A stretch of DNA of 64,000 nucleotides from Parolsenella sp958406235 (GCF_039062465.1 NZ_JBCLNF010000001.1:62001-126000), one strand, 5' to 3'; positions 8,801-16,017 are shown, counted from the stretch's first letter. Numbers and translations: made by a program. Notes: generated from the sequence alone by a model not told the origin.

Positions 8801-9168
8801 GTGCCGCCGCTGCGGGCGAGAGCAGCATCGCGCATACGAACGCCGAGCTACTCGACGCATGTCTCCAGGTAACCCCAGGATGCGGCCTTGAGGAGCGGTC
8901 GGTCTCCGCGGGGATCGCGATCTTCCGCGACCTGGGCTTTCTGACGGTCGAGGGATATGGCACGCAGCGTCGGATTCGCATGGCGGAATCGCCCGAGCGT
9001 ATGGAACTTGACCAGTCAATCCGCTACCTTGAGGGCATGAGGTCTGGCGCCGAGTTCCGTGAGTTCCGCGACTGGGTGCTCTCAGCGACGCCCGAAGAGC
9101 TGATCGGGCGCATCAACAGGCCCATCGTTCCCGGTTTTGGGACGATGGCGCGCGAGGGAGGGGAGTGA
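5839..9168 (+). CDS. recJ: RecJ single-strand exonuclease fused to RecQ-type DNA helicase
   Basis: Two enzymes in one 1109-residue chain. Residues 1-570 are RecJ: GDFDVDGMSS (D91, D93, D95), TDHHEP (H173-H174), NAAGRMG, and the DHHA1 signature RFGGHAGAVG near 416-425. Residues 615-1109 are a superfamily 2 helicase: MATGRGKS (Walker A, 652-659), VIDEAHH (DEAH), AVTATA (motif III), SAFGEGVNLP (V) and QMSGRAGRDGK (VI). The C-terminus lacks the four-cysteine RecQ zinc motif but has a winged-helix-like tail. A normal RecJ is about 570-580 residues. The ATG begins 2 bp after the preceding stop, and the end overlaps the rel start region. Predicted job: unwinding coupled to 5'-3' resection in recombination and gap repair. 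Confidence 0.93.
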   Translation: MSGLRESGRWHLLPGDVAAEHEIRIACGVSPLVARVMVARGIRDAKSAQEFLTPSLDRDWHDPLELPGLPAAADRVERAVHDGETIAVFGDFDVDGMSSTCLLTLALRDLGAEVHPYIPRRFGEGYGLSSEALQRVVEGCNPDLIITVDNGVAAAVEVEMVRSEGIDVVVTDHHEPADLVPQGVPVCDPKLDHSCPSCDLAGAGVALKLVHELGRRFGRPDLWREYTDVATLGTISDMMTLTRENRALVTEGIALMRHTKRVGLVALAAAAGCDLTQIEAGGLPFSLVPRLNAAGRMGDVDVAFDLLISNDPDEAARLAAELETINQNRRDIECELADAAMAMVEETYDGGRAIVVGGEGWHEGVKGIVASRVVNRYHVPAILFSISDGVAHGSGRSVGSVNLFEAVEKCADLCVRFGGHAGAVGVTIDAENLDAFRERLEAVMAELPEEQFVDTDEVAAIVGLDELDVPTIDSLSVLKPFGQGNKVPLLAATGVVMRARSRVGRSGEHLRFLATDGVSTVPAIMFRTPDVESACDYEGAVDLVFEAVAETWQGRTKPKLMVRDIIYRTADAAPAPAIVNEIFSRVPQILASDSREGLLAAAPTDGDAPSAPAGEDLTASLVHRFIGDHDLLPAQKLALDSLAAGKSTLCVMATGRGKSLIFHVHAARIALARKQASIFVYPLRALVADQSFHIAGELAELGLSARVLTGESTPDVRAEVFSGLAAGKVNVILTTPEFLAIHSREFARGSRVGFVVIDEAHHAGTSKGGNRGAYQELPRVLDELGNPTVLAVTATAAEPVAREICRLASIESVFVDDTCRENLVLDDSRELRDRDAALTAIAGTGEKCVAYVNSREQSVVLARALRKTNPELAPHIAFYNAGLTRAERNRVENAFRAGELTCVISTSAFGEGVNLPDIRHVMLYHMPFGAVEFNQMSGRAGRDGKPATIHLMFGARDARVNERILSSYAPGRDELVCLWRALRSLSARAAAAGESSIAHTNAELLDACLQVTPGCGLEERSVSAGIAIFRDLGFLTVEGYGTQRRIRMAESPERMELDQSIRYLEGMRSGAEFREFRDWVLSATPEELIGRINRPIVPGFGTMAREGGE

Positions 9169-9173
9169 GCCCC

Positions 9174-11567
9174 ATGGCTGACACCAAGCACGAGGCCGCG
9201 ACGGATGTCGAGCGACGCGTTACCGCTCCGCCCGAGGGCGCGCCGGAGGTCGGCGCGGACGATTACCCGCTGTTGCGCAAGACTTGCTCGCGCTACCTCA
9301 CTCCGGAGGAGATGGCCAAGGTCGATGAGGCCTATCGCTTCGCCGCCGAGTTCCACCGCGACCAGAGGCGCAGGAGCGGTGAGCCCTACATCAACCATCC
9401 CGTCGAAGTGGCCCTCATCCTTGCGCATGACCTTCACATGGACGAGGACGTCATCTGCGCGGCCCTGCTCCACGATACGGTCGAGGACACGCCTGCCACG
9501 CTCTCGGACCTCTCCGAGCTCTTTGGCGAGACGGTGGCCGAGCTCGTCGACGGCGTCACGAAGCTTACGTCCATCGAGGTCGATTCGATGGACGCCAAGC
9601 AGGCGCTGAACCTACGCAAGATGTTCCTCGCGATGAGCCGCGACATTCGCGTCGTGATAATCAAGCTCGCTGACCGTCTGCACAACATGCGCACGCTGGC
9701 CGCCCTCCCGCCCGATCGCCGCGTCTTCAAGGCTCACGAGACGATGGACGTCTACGCCCCGCTCGCGGACCGTCTCGGCATCTCCTCCATCAAATGGGAG
9801 CTCGAGGACCTCGCCTTCTTCTATCTCGAGCCCGAGGAATACCAGCGCATTGCCCGTATGGTGCAGGACTCCCGCGACCAGCGCGAGCGTGACACCGAGG
9901 AGGCCATCAAGACCCTCACCGACGAGCTTCGCCGCGTCGGTCTCGATGGCATCCAAATCACGGGACGCCCGAAGCACCTGTGGAGCATCTACCTCAAGAT
10001 GAAGCGCAAGGGCAAGGAGTTCTCGGACATCTACGACCTCATCGCCCTGCGCGTCATCCTCAACACCGTGGGTGACTGCTACAGCGCGCTTGGCGCCGTC
10101 CACTCGCTCTGGCACCCGCTGCCGGGCCGCTTCAAGGACTACATCGCCACGCCTAAGCCCAATGGCTACCAGTCGCTCCACACGACGGTGGTTGGCCCGG
10201 ACGCGCGCCCCATCGAGATTCAGATTCGCACGCGCGAGATGCATGAGCAGGCCGAATACGGTATTGCCGCCCACTGGCTCTACAAGCGCGCCGGCAACTC
10301 GCAGGGCAACATGAGTCAGGATGACAAGAGCGTCGACAAGCAGATCTCCTGGATTCGCCGCAGCCTCGACTGGACGGTCGAGGACGACATGGTTGACCCG
10401 CACGAGTTCCTCGAGGACCTGCGCGTCGACCTCTTTGGCGACGAGATCTTCGTTTTCACGCCGAAGGGCGAGGTTATGAGCCTGCGTGCGGGCTCTACGC
10501 CGCTTGACTTCGCCTATCAGGTGCACACCGAGGTGGGCAACCACTGCGTGGGCGCCAAGGTGAACGGCAGCGTGGTCTCGCTCACCACGCCGCTTGCCAC
10601 GGGTGACCGCATCGAGATTCTCACCAACAAGAACTCCAAGCCCAGCCGCGACTGGATGAACATCGTGGCCACGCCCTCCGCGCGCGCCAAGATCCGCAAG
10701 TACTTCGCCGCCTCGACCAAGTCTGACGACGCGGAGTCCGGCCGCGGCGAACTCGCCCGAGAGCTGCGCAAGCGCGGCTACGGCATCTCCACGCCGAGGA
10801 GCGTCAAGGCGCTCAACCGCGCCGCCGAGGCGCAGTCGTTCAAGACCACGGACGACATGTTCGCCGCCATCGCGAACGGCAAGCTCACTGCCAAGTCCGT
10901 CGCCAACAAGGTCGAGGCCATCCTCGAGGAGGGCTCGCCCGAGGAGGTGCTTGCCGCCCAGCAGAAGGCGAACGCCGAGGCCAATGCCGCCCGCCAGCAG
11001 TTCTTCGAGGCGGACGTGCCGATGGTCGGTAACAAGCAGACGCGCGCCACGCGCGGTCGCAAGCCTGGCGACGGCCGCAAGCGCACGAGCTGCGGCGTCG
11101 TCGCCAAGGGCGACGCGGACCTCCTCGTCCACCTCGCGCACTGCTGCAACCCCGTCGCGGGTGACGAGATCGTGGGCTTCATCACGCGTGGTCGCGGCGT
11201 GTCCGTCCACCGTGCGAACTGCCCCAACGTGAAGGGCCTCATGGCTCATCCGGAGCGCATGATCGACGTCGAGTGGGATACCTCCGGCGCCACGCAGTTC
11301 CAAGTCGAGATCGTGGTCGAGGCGACGGACCGCATGGGCCTGCTCAAGGACGTTACGATCGCCGTGGGCGACGCGGGTGGCAACATCCTTTCCGCCGCGA
11401 CGAACACCAACTCGCATGGCGTAGCGAAGCTGCGCTTCCTCATCGCCATCAGCGACGCGAACCTGCTCGATACGCTGCTTGCCACAATCGGCCGCGTGCC
11501 CTCCGTCTATGACGCAAGGCGCATCATGCCCGGTGAGGGTGCGAGCTCGATTCACGGGAGGAGATAG
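9174..11567 (+). CDS. relA: Bifunctional (p)ppGpp synthetase/hydrolase, RelA/SpoT family
   Basis: Controls the stringent response. With the ATG at 9174 the product is 797 aa: HD hydrolase domain with the intact HDTVED motif (about residues 100-105), synthetase domain with FSDIYDLIALRV, RFKDYIATPKPNGYQSLHT and EIQIRTREMHEQAEYG (about 280-370), TGS domain (about 424-480), a conserved-cysteine region with LAHCCNPVAGDEI, and a C-terminal ACT domain (about 720-797). Both catalytic centres look intact, so a single long RSH enzyme is likely. A GTG at 9165 overlapping the recJ stop is the alternative start, but the GGGAGGGGAG site is better spaced for 9174. It is cotranscribed with recJ. Confidence 0.96.
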   Translation: MADTKHEAATDVERRVTAPPEGAPEVGADDYPLLRKTCSRYLTPEEMAKVDEAYRFAAEFHRDQRRRSGEPYINHPVEVALILAHDLHMDEDVICAALLHDTVEDTPATLSDLSELFGETVAELVDGVTKLTSIEVDSMDAKQALNLRKMFLAMSRDIRVVIIKLADRLHNMRTLAALPPDRRVFKAHETMDVYAPLADRLGISSIKWELEDLAFFYLEPEEYQRIARMVQDSRDQRERDTEEAIKTLTDELRRVGLDGIQITGRPKHLWSIYLKMKRKGKEFSDIYDLIALRVILNTVGDCYSALGAVHSLWHPLPGRFKDYIATPKPNGYQSLHTTVVGPDARPIEIQIRTREMHEQAEYGIAAHWLYKRAGNSQGNMSQDDKSVDKQISWIRRSLDWTVEDDMVDPHEFLEDLRVDLFGDEIFVFTPKGEVMSLRAGSTPLDFAYQVHTEVGNHCVGAKVNGSVVSLTTPLATGDRIEILTNKNSKPSRDWMNIVATPSARAKIRKYFAASTKSDDAESGRGELARELRKRGYGISTPRSVKALNRAAEAQSFKTTDDMFAAIANGKLTAKSVANKVEAILEEGSPEEVLAAQQKANAEANAARQQFFEADVPMVGNKQTRATRGRKPGDGRKRTSCGVVAKGDADLLVHLAHCCNPVAGDEIVGFITRGRGVSVHRANCPNVKGLMAHPERMIDVEWDTSGATQFQVEIVVEATDRMGLLKDVTIAVGDAGGNILSAATNTNSHGVAKLRFLIAISDANLLDTLLATIGRVPSVYDARRIMPGEGASSIHGRR

Positions 11568-11572
11568 CCGGT

Positions 11573-12268
11573 ATGGGCATTTACAATGCGGGCGCTATGG
11601 GACTGGATGGCGCCGAGGCCGTGGAGTCTGGCAGGCTCAAGGTCATTCTTTTCCACGTCGAGGTCGGCATGCATTCGACCAATTGCTATGCCGTGGTGAG
11701 CGAGGGCCGTGCGCTGGTGATTGACCCCGCCAATGGGGGCGCCGCTATTGCCAAGGAGCTCGACGTGCCGGTCGAGCTTGTGGTCGCCACGCATGGGCAC
11801 GTGGATCACGTGGGCGGCGTGCTTGGGCTGGTCGAGGCCACGGGCGCGAAGTTTGCCATCTCCGCGGCTGACGCCGATGCCGCGATGCATGCCAAGCGCG
11901 AGCTTTCGATTGGTGCGAACTATGACGATGACGCGCCGAAGCCGGATATCCTGCTTAAGGCCGGTGACGTCGTAGACGTTGGCGCGGCGAGGTTCCGCGT
12001 CCTCCCGACGCCCGGCCACACTCCGGGTGGCATTCTGCTCGTGGGTGAGGGCGATGCCGAGGGAATCTGCTTTACCGGTGACACCATCTTCGCCGGTAGC
12101 GTGGGCAGGACTGATCTTCGCGGCGGCGATATGCCCGCCATGCTCGACTCCCTGCGCCGTGCGGCGGACGAGATCCCGCCGACGACGCATCTGCTTCCCG
12201 GCCACGGTGATGACACCACGATGAGTTGGGAACTCGGACACAATCCTTACCTGCGATGGGTGGGTTAG
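11573..12268 (+). CDS. Metallo-beta-lactamase-fold hydrolase (glyoxalase II-like)
   Basis: A 231-residue hydrolase with the full metal-binding set: THGHVDH, the PGHTPGG histidine, the GDTIFAGSVGRTD aspartate and the C-terminal LLPGHGDDT histidine. The spacing is that of the YcbL/glyoxalase II-like subfamily, which acts on thioesters such as S-lactoylglutathione or related metabolites. The C-terminal glutathione-binding domain of true GloB is absent, so the substrate is uncertain. It begins 5 bp after the rel stop; GGAGGAG at the end of rel is the probable ribosome binding site. Conserved linkage to rel suggests cotranscription rather than a shared pathway. Confidence 0.88.
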   Translation: MGIYNAGAMGLDGAEAVESGRLKVILFHVEVGMHSTNCYAVVSEGRALVIDPANGGAAIAKELDVPVELVVATHGHVDHVGGVLGLVEATGAKFAISAADADAAMHAKRELSIGANYDDDAPKPDILLKAGDVVDVGAARFRVLPTPGHTPGGILLVGEGDAEGICFTGDTIFAGSVGRTDLRGGDMPAMLDSLRRAADEIPPTTHLLPGHGDDTTMSWELGHNPYLRWVG

Positions 12269-12323
12269 CGGCGGGCGGCTGAGACCAGTCTGCACCTGGC
12301 GCGAACGGGCGGCGAGTGCGGCC

Positions 12324-12403
12324 GGGCGGCTGCTTACGGCGAGTGCGGTCGGGCGGTGATGGCCGTGAGCGCTGCCGGGCGGCGGCTTACGGCGAGCGCG
12401 GCC
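12324..12403. repeat. Imperfect GC-rich tandem repeat, 26-27 bp period, three copies
   Basis: Units at 12324-12350, 12351-12376 and 12377-12403, each starting GGGCGG. The first and third share GCTTACGGCGAG; the second is more diverged. A partial unit precedes them (from about 12307). The array lies just 3' of the metallo-hydrolase gene and shares no sequence with the other intergenic duplications in this window. Confidence 0.75.
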
Positions 12404-12445
12404 GAGCGCCTGCTTCCACTGGGCGCGTTTGGGCATAGACACCAC

Positions 12446-12480
12446 GAAAAAGGCCGGCCTCGCAATACGCGGGGCCGGCC
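12446..12480 (-). terminator. Intrinsic terminator of tRNA-Leu(CAA)
   Basis: On the minus strand a GGCCGGCC-type stem with a GC-rich loop is followed by TTTTT, eight bases after the tRNA CCA end. Confidence 0.85.
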
Positions 12481-12487
12481 GAATACT

Positions 12488-12573
12488 TGGTGCCCGAGGC
12501 GAGGGTCGAACTCGCACGAGGTTTCCCCCAGAGGTTTTTGAGACCTCCGTGTCTGCCATTCCACCACTCGGGC
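12488..12573 (-). tRNA. tRNA-Leu (anticodon CAA), CCA encoded
   Basis: An 86-base class II tRNA with a GCCCGAG acceptor strand pairing with CTCGGGC, D-loop, anticodon loop CTCAAAA (anticodon CAA), long variable arm and GTTCGAC T-loop, ending in CCA. A TATACT -10 hexamer lies upstream at 12603-12608 (minus) without a clear -35. A near-exact 13 bp direct repeat (GAATGCCCGAC type) covers the usual -35 zone at 12611-12635. Confidence 0.95.
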
Positions 12574-12800
12574 TTAAGCGCGCTGTTCGCGCGACGGACA
12601 AGAGTATACAGAATGCCCGACAGGAATGCCCGACGACACGCTTAAAGCCGATAAGTGCTCGCCAACGTTTCGGCTTCTCATAATGCGGTGGACTCGTCAT
12701 AGAGAATGACGTGTATGGGAGTGCTAAGCCAACTATATGCATAAACATGCATGCGCTTGCTGTGAGCTCATGGTGGGGCAGTTGACCCTTTTCGCTGGAC

Positions 12801-12970
12801 CGCGCCGCCGACCCCCGCGCTGTCCGTCAGTCGCTCGCGCTGCGACCCCGGCCGCTCGCGTTATTCGGCCTCCTGCACCGCAGAGATGGCTCCGTGCTGC
12901 CCGTCAACTGCTTGCGCCGCGCCGCCGGTCCCCCGCGCTGCCCCCAGTTGCTCGCACCGCGCCACCGGCC
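12801..12970. repeat. Pair of imperfect 53 bp direct repeats, 117 bp apart
   Basis: Copies at 12801-12853 and 12918-12970 both run from CGCGCCGCCG through CCCCGCGCTG to CCGGCC, with scattered substitutions and small indels. They sit in the 595 bp non-coding stretch between tRNA-Leu(CAA) and carD. I find no gene in that stretch apart from the tRNA promoter region and the carD promoter. The low-complexity reading frame upstream of carD here is not credible coding sequence. Confidence 0.65.
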
Positions 12971-13056
12971 TTTGGCGTGGCACCATACCATCAACCTCTT
13001 ACGCAGGGGATTCTCATGCCGACTGTGAATTTACCTGCGGTTATACAGAATCGTAG

Positions 13057-13065
13057 TGATACTAT
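13057..13065 (+). promoter_or_regulatory. Extended -10 promoter of carD
   Basis: TGATACTAT: a TGN extension plus TACTAT, with no recognisable -35. The predicted start near 13072 would give a leader of about 97 nt. Confidence 0.5.
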
Positions 13066-13074
13066 AGGGTTTAG

Positions 13075-13114
13075 CCGATTTAATCGGTTTAGCCGGTTGG
13101 GCCGTTTGAACCGG
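13075..13114 (+). promoter_or_regulatory. Palindromes in the carD leader
   Basis: CCGATTTAATCGG (13075-13087) is a perfect 6 bp inverted repeat around one T. CCGGTT...AACCGG (13093-13114) is a second. Both lie just after the predicted transcription start, where an operator or a 5'-UTR hairpin would act. Function is inference. Confidence 0.4.
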
Positions 13115-13168
13115 CCGAGCCGGACGCCTGTCGAGGTTAGCGAGTGCGAGCCTTTCGTGGAGGTTGAT

Positions 13169-13666
13169 ATGTTTGCAATTGGGGAGCGTGTCATGCATCC
13201 CGGTCAGGGCCTGTGCACGGTTGTCGGTTTCGAGGATTCGCCGTTTCCCGTACTCGTCCTTGAGGCTGGTGACGGACGCAGCACCACGAAGCTACTGTAT
13301 CCCCAGGCCCAGGCAGACAAGCTCCATCCTCCCGTGAGTCGTGAGGACGCTCTTGCGGTCATCGAGGGCTACGACGATTTGACCTGTGACGATTTTACTG
13401 ATCGAAATTCTGGTCTCGAGGAGAAGCACTTCAAGGCGCTTCTCAAGAATGGCGTGCCGGATTCCGTTCGCGTGGTCAAGACCATGCGTCAGCGCATTGC
13501 CGCCGCGGAGGCTGAGGGCAAAAAGCCCAGTACGTTCATGTCGCGCGTGCTGAGGGAGGCGCAGCGTAGGTCCGTCGAGGAGCTCGCGTGCGCGCTTGAC
13601 TCCACGCCCGATGAGATCGTCTCGATGTTCGAGGCGCGTGGCCACGACATGGCGGATGAGGCTTAG
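13169..13666 (+). CDS. carD: CarD-family RNA polymerase-binding transcription factor
   Basis: A 165-residue protein with the CarD/CdnL N-terminal Tudor-like polymerase-interaction domain (FAIGERVMHPGQGLCTVVGFE) and a helical C-terminal DNA-contacting domain. CarD binds the RNA polymerase beta subunit and stabilises the open complex at rRNA and housekeeping promoters. Start chosen at the ATG at 13169 because GGAGG is 5 bp upstream and the conserved domain begins there. The in-frame extension to 12737 is low-complexity intergenic sequence. It is preceded by an extended -10 promoter and leader palindromes, which could allow autoregulation, and is convergent with the rRNA methyltransferase gene. 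Confidence 0.9.
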   Translation: MFAIGERVMHPGQGLCTVVGFEDSPFPVLVLEAGDGRSTTKLLYPQAQADKLHPPVSREDALAVIEGYDDLTCDDFTDRNSGLEEKHFKALLKNGVPDSVRVVKTMRQRIAAAEAEGKKPSTFMSRVLREAQRRSVEELACALDSTPDEIVSMFEARGHDMADEA

Positions 13667-13694
13667 GGCAATCGTTCGCCTTGCTAGTCACGTG

Positions 13695-13721
13695 CTTGGC
13701 TAGCCTACAGGGCTAGCCAAG
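13695..13721. terminator. Hairpin between convergent carD and rRNA methyltransferase genes
   Basis: CTTGGCTAGCC (13695-13705), a 5-base loop and GGCTAGCCAAG (13711-13721) form a perfect 11 bp stem that contains the stop codon of the minus-strand gene. There is no T-run on either strand, so termination activity is uncertain. Confidence 0.5.
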
Positions 13722-14798
13722 CTTGCGAATCTTAGCCAGGAAGAATCCCTCGAACAAGTCGCTCGGGCATACCGTAAGGGCACCGTCCAACCCGCATGGC
13801 AGGGTGGGCACGGAGAACTCCTCTGACCCAAGTGCGCCGGTGGACAAGCCAGCGCCAACCAGCTCACAATCCTTGTGACGTGAAAGCGCCCAGCTAACCA
13901 CGTCTTCGTTTTCGCGCGCAAGCACGGAGCAGGTTGAGTAGACGAGCTCTCCGCCGGGCTTGAGTACGCGAAGCGCCTTGTCGATAAGGGCACGCTGCGA
14001 ACGTTCGACGCCACTCGCGAGGGCCGGCGTGAGGTATCGCGCTGCGTGGTCGTCCTGTACATGGACGGTGCCGGAGCCCGTGCACGGCGCGTCGAGCAGG
14101 ATCTGATCGAAGGAGAACCAATCATCGAGCTTGCTCGCGTCCGTGCGCATGACCTGGACGTTCTTTGCTCCAAGTTTGGCAAGGTTGTGTTCGAGCTTAT
14201 CGGCGCGCGGCTTAGAGACCTCGCAAGCCGTCACGCGTGCGGCGCGGACTCCATCCCCACCGGGAGCGAGCGCTGCCATCTGGCTGGTCTTGCCACCGGG
14301 AGCCGCGCACATGTCGAGGATATCTGCCCCGGCGCGTGGCGAAAGGGCGAGAGGGGGCAGCATGGAGGAAAGGCTTTGCAGGTAGATTTTGCCCTGCTTA
14401 TACATATCGAGATCCCAGAGGTCGCGTTCGCGTGCTCCGTCTGCCAGGACGAAGGCATCCTCGTACCAAGGCACGCGCGTGAAGGCGATGCCAGCCGCAT
14501 CAAGGTCGCCGGCGACTTGCTCCGCGCTGGCGAGGAGCGTGTTGGCGCGCAAGGTCACGCGACGGCTGCATGCCCACCCCGTCTCGATGCGCGTTGCCTC
14601 CTCACCGTACTGGCAGCGAACGGCTTCGATGAGGTGGACAGGAAGGCCAAGCTCGGCATCTAGCTCCTGCGGCTCGGGAGTGGCTTTGGGCTCGCGGGGG
14701 CGTGCGTCCTGCCTGCCTGCGGACTTGCCGCGCTTGCTGCCACGCCTGCGCGAGTCAGTGCCCTGATATCCGCTCTTGCCTTGATAGCCCCTGGTCAT
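13713..14798 (-). CDS. RsmB/RsmF-type rRNA (cytosine-C5) methyltransferase
   Basis: SAM-dependent m5C methyltransferase of the NOL1/NOP2/Sun family. The 361-residue protein has a basic, Gly/Arg/Ser-rich tail of about 50 residues, the N1-like domain (RVTLRANTLL), the SAM-binding loop DMCAAPGGKTSQ, the motif IV cysteine in DAPCTGSG, and the catalytic cysteine in YSTCSVLARENEDVV. The short C-terminus lacks an obvious PUA-like domain. Start at the ATG at 14798 (GAGGGATTC upstream). An earlier in-frame ATG, 19 codons upstream, lies at the extended -10 promoter. RsmB versus RsmF versus YebU specificity cannot be told from sequence alone. Confidence 0.9.
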   Translation of the reverse strand: MTRGYQGKSGYQGTDSRRRGSKRGKSAGRQDARPREPKATPEPQELDAELGLPVHLIEAVRCQYGEEATRIETGWACSRRVTLRANTLLASAEQVAGDLDAAGIAFTRVPWYEDAFVLADGARERDLWDLDMYKQGKIYLQSLSSMLPPLALSPRAGADILDMCAAPGGKTSQMAALAPGGDGVRAARVTACEVSKPRADKLEHNLAKLGAKNVQVMRTDASKLDDWFSFDQILLDAPCTGSGTVHVQDDHAARYLTPALASGVERSQRALIDKALRVLKPGGELVYSTCSVLARENEDVVSWALSRHKDCELVGAGLSTGALGSEEFSVPTLPCGLDGALTVCPSDLFEGFFLAKIRKLG

Positions 14799-14832
14799 GA
14801 ATCCCTCGTTCCTCGTAACTCGCCTACGAGGT

Positions 14833-14841
14833 AGTATGGCA
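14833..14841 (-). promoter_or_regulatory. Extended -10 promoter of the rRNA methyltransferase gene
   Basis: On the minus strand TGCCATACT reads TGN plus CATACT, about 35 bp before the start codon. Confidence 0.45.
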
Positions 14842-14964
14842 GAGGTTGCGGACAAGATTGCCCTTCTCGCGGACGCACACTATGAGGAGACCCTCATGCC
14901 CTCCGTCGTGCGAGTGCGCGCTATGTGGAGACCTTCACATTTGAGAGCGCGCTCAACTTTGTGC

Positions 14965-14993
14965 TTGCGCGTCTCGCGAATGCATGGCATACT
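14965..14993 (+). promoter_or_regulatory. Promoter of infC-rpmI-rplT
   Basis: TTGCGC at 14965-14970, 17 bp spacer, CATACT at 14988-14993. The -10 is preceded by TGG, giving an extended -10. The predicted start is about 250 nt before infC, leaving a long leader. Confidence 0.5.
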
Positions 14994-15128
14994 ACATAAC
15001 CGTTGTGGCCAGACGGCCTCAATTCGAAGTGGGTCAGAGCTTATGGCCCCACCTGAACGGCGCCACGGGCAGCTGTCTGGTCAGACAAAGGAAGATGCGC
15101 TCAAATCATAGGAGCGATTTACCTGAAT

Positions 15129-15162
15129 CTTGCCGGGGCTGCACATGTCGCAGCTCCGGTTT
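15129..15162 (+). terminator. Attenuator-like terminator in the infC leader
   Basis: GCCGGGGCTGC pairs with GCAGCTCCGGT around a 7-base loop and is followed by six T. It lies about 90 bp before infC and after the operon promoter. Attenuation of IF3-L35-L20 operons, often by L20, is known in other bacteria. The rest of 14856-15251 holds no gene; the stretch 15000-15110 could form alternative pairings but I cannot fold it here. Confidence 0.7.
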
Positions 15163-15251
15163 TTTCGTGCGGTGGCGCCCGCAAGGGCCAAGCCGCAACC
15201 GCGGCGAGGTGCCCCCACCAGGCACACCGCAACGAAAGGAAGGTGTGTAAG

Positions 15252-15821
15252 ATAGCCAAATCCGATGGTCCCCGTATTAACGGGGAGATCACCGCTCGTT
15301 CCTGCCGTCTTATCGGTGTCGATGGCTCTCAGCTGGGTCTTTTCGGCGTTCGTGACGCGCAGCGCATCGCTTCCGAGCAGGGCCTCGACCTCGTCGAGAT
15401 TGCCCCCAACGCGGAGCCGCCCGTCTGCAAGGTCATGGACTACGGCAAGTACAAGTACGAGCAGGCGATCAAGGCCAAGCAGGCTCGTAAGAACCAGGCC
15501 AAGGTCGAGGTCAAGGAGATGAAGTTCCGTCCCAAGATCGACACCGGCGACTACGAGACCAAGAAGGGTCATGTCATGCGCTTCCTCAAGAAGGGCGCGC
15601 GCGTGAAGGTGACCATCATGTTCCGTGGTCGTGAGATGGCTCACCCCGAGCAGGGTCTCAACGTGCTCGAGCGCCTGACGGAGGACCTCAAGCCCTACGC
15701 CACGGTCGAGAGCCAGCCCAAGATGGAAGGCCGCAACATGCACATGCTCGTCGCGCCGATCAAGGGCGCCTTCGACGAGAAGGCCGCAGTGGCAGACGAG
15801 AAGGATACGAAGGAGAACTAG
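15252..15821 (+). CDS. infC: Translation initiation factor IF-3, apparent AUA start
   Basis: IF3 promotes ribosome recycling and start-codon fidelity on the 30S subunit. RINGEI, the N-domain, the basic linker around KAKQARKNQAKVEVKEMKF and the C-domain FRGREMAHPEQG are all present; length 189 aa is normal apart from an acidic tail. The initiation codon is unusual. The residues before GPRIN read (start)AKSD, and the codon in the start position is ATA at 15252, with AGGAAGGTG 6-8 bp upstream. The only standard alternative, GTG at 15243, directly abuts the Shine-Dalgarno and is badly spaced. E. coli infC uses AUU for autoregulation; AUA here would fit the same logic. Confidence 0.93.
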   Translation: MAKSDGPRINGEITARSCRLIGVDGSQLGLFGVRDAQRIASEQGLDLVEIAPNAEPPVCKVMDYGKYKYEQAIKAKQARKNQAKVEVKEMKFRPKIDTGDYETKKGHVMRFLKKGARVKVTIMFRGREMAHPEQGLNVLERLTEDLKPYATVESQPKMEGRNMHMLVAPIKGAFDEKAAVADEKDTKEN

Positions 15822-15822
15822 C

Positions 15823-16017
15823 ATGCCCAAGATGAAGACGCACAAGGGTACGGCCAAGCGTTTCCGCAAGACCGGCACCGGCAAGATCATGCGCGCCAAG
15901 GCTTTCAAGAGCCACATCCTCACCAAGAAGTCGCCCAAGCGCATTCGTGGCTTCCGCCAGGAGACCGAGCTCGCCCCCGCCGACGTCAAGGTCGTTTCGT
16001 CCCGCATGGGCAAGTAG
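15823..16017 (+). CDS. rpmI: 50S ribosomal protein L35
   Basis: A 64-residue basic protein beginning MPKMKTHKGTAKRFRKTGTG, the standard L35 N-terminus, with TKKSPKRIRGF typical of the C-terminal half. It starts 1 bp after infC stops, and AAGGAGAACTAGC at the end of infC is its ribosome binding site, so translation is probably coupled. Middle gene of infC-rpmI-rplT. Confidence 0.98.
   Translation: MPKMKTHKGTAKRFRKTGTGKIMRAKAFKSHILTKKSPKRIRGFRQETELAPADVKVVSSRMGK

Noticed and set aside
12269..12445. CRISPR-like array
   Set aside because: Units are contiguous, imperfect and GC-rich with no unique spacers of constant length; no cas genes are nearby.
12737..13168. N-terminal extension of CarD by 144 codons
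   Set aside because: The extension is encoded by GC-rich repeats and palindromes, and contains the predicted promoter. A GGAGG and ATG lie exactly at the conserved CarD start.
13695..13721. Full intrinsic terminator call for the carD/methyltransferase hairpin
   Set aside because: The stem is perfect but neither strand has a T-run, so it is kept only as a lower-confidence terminator-like hairpin.
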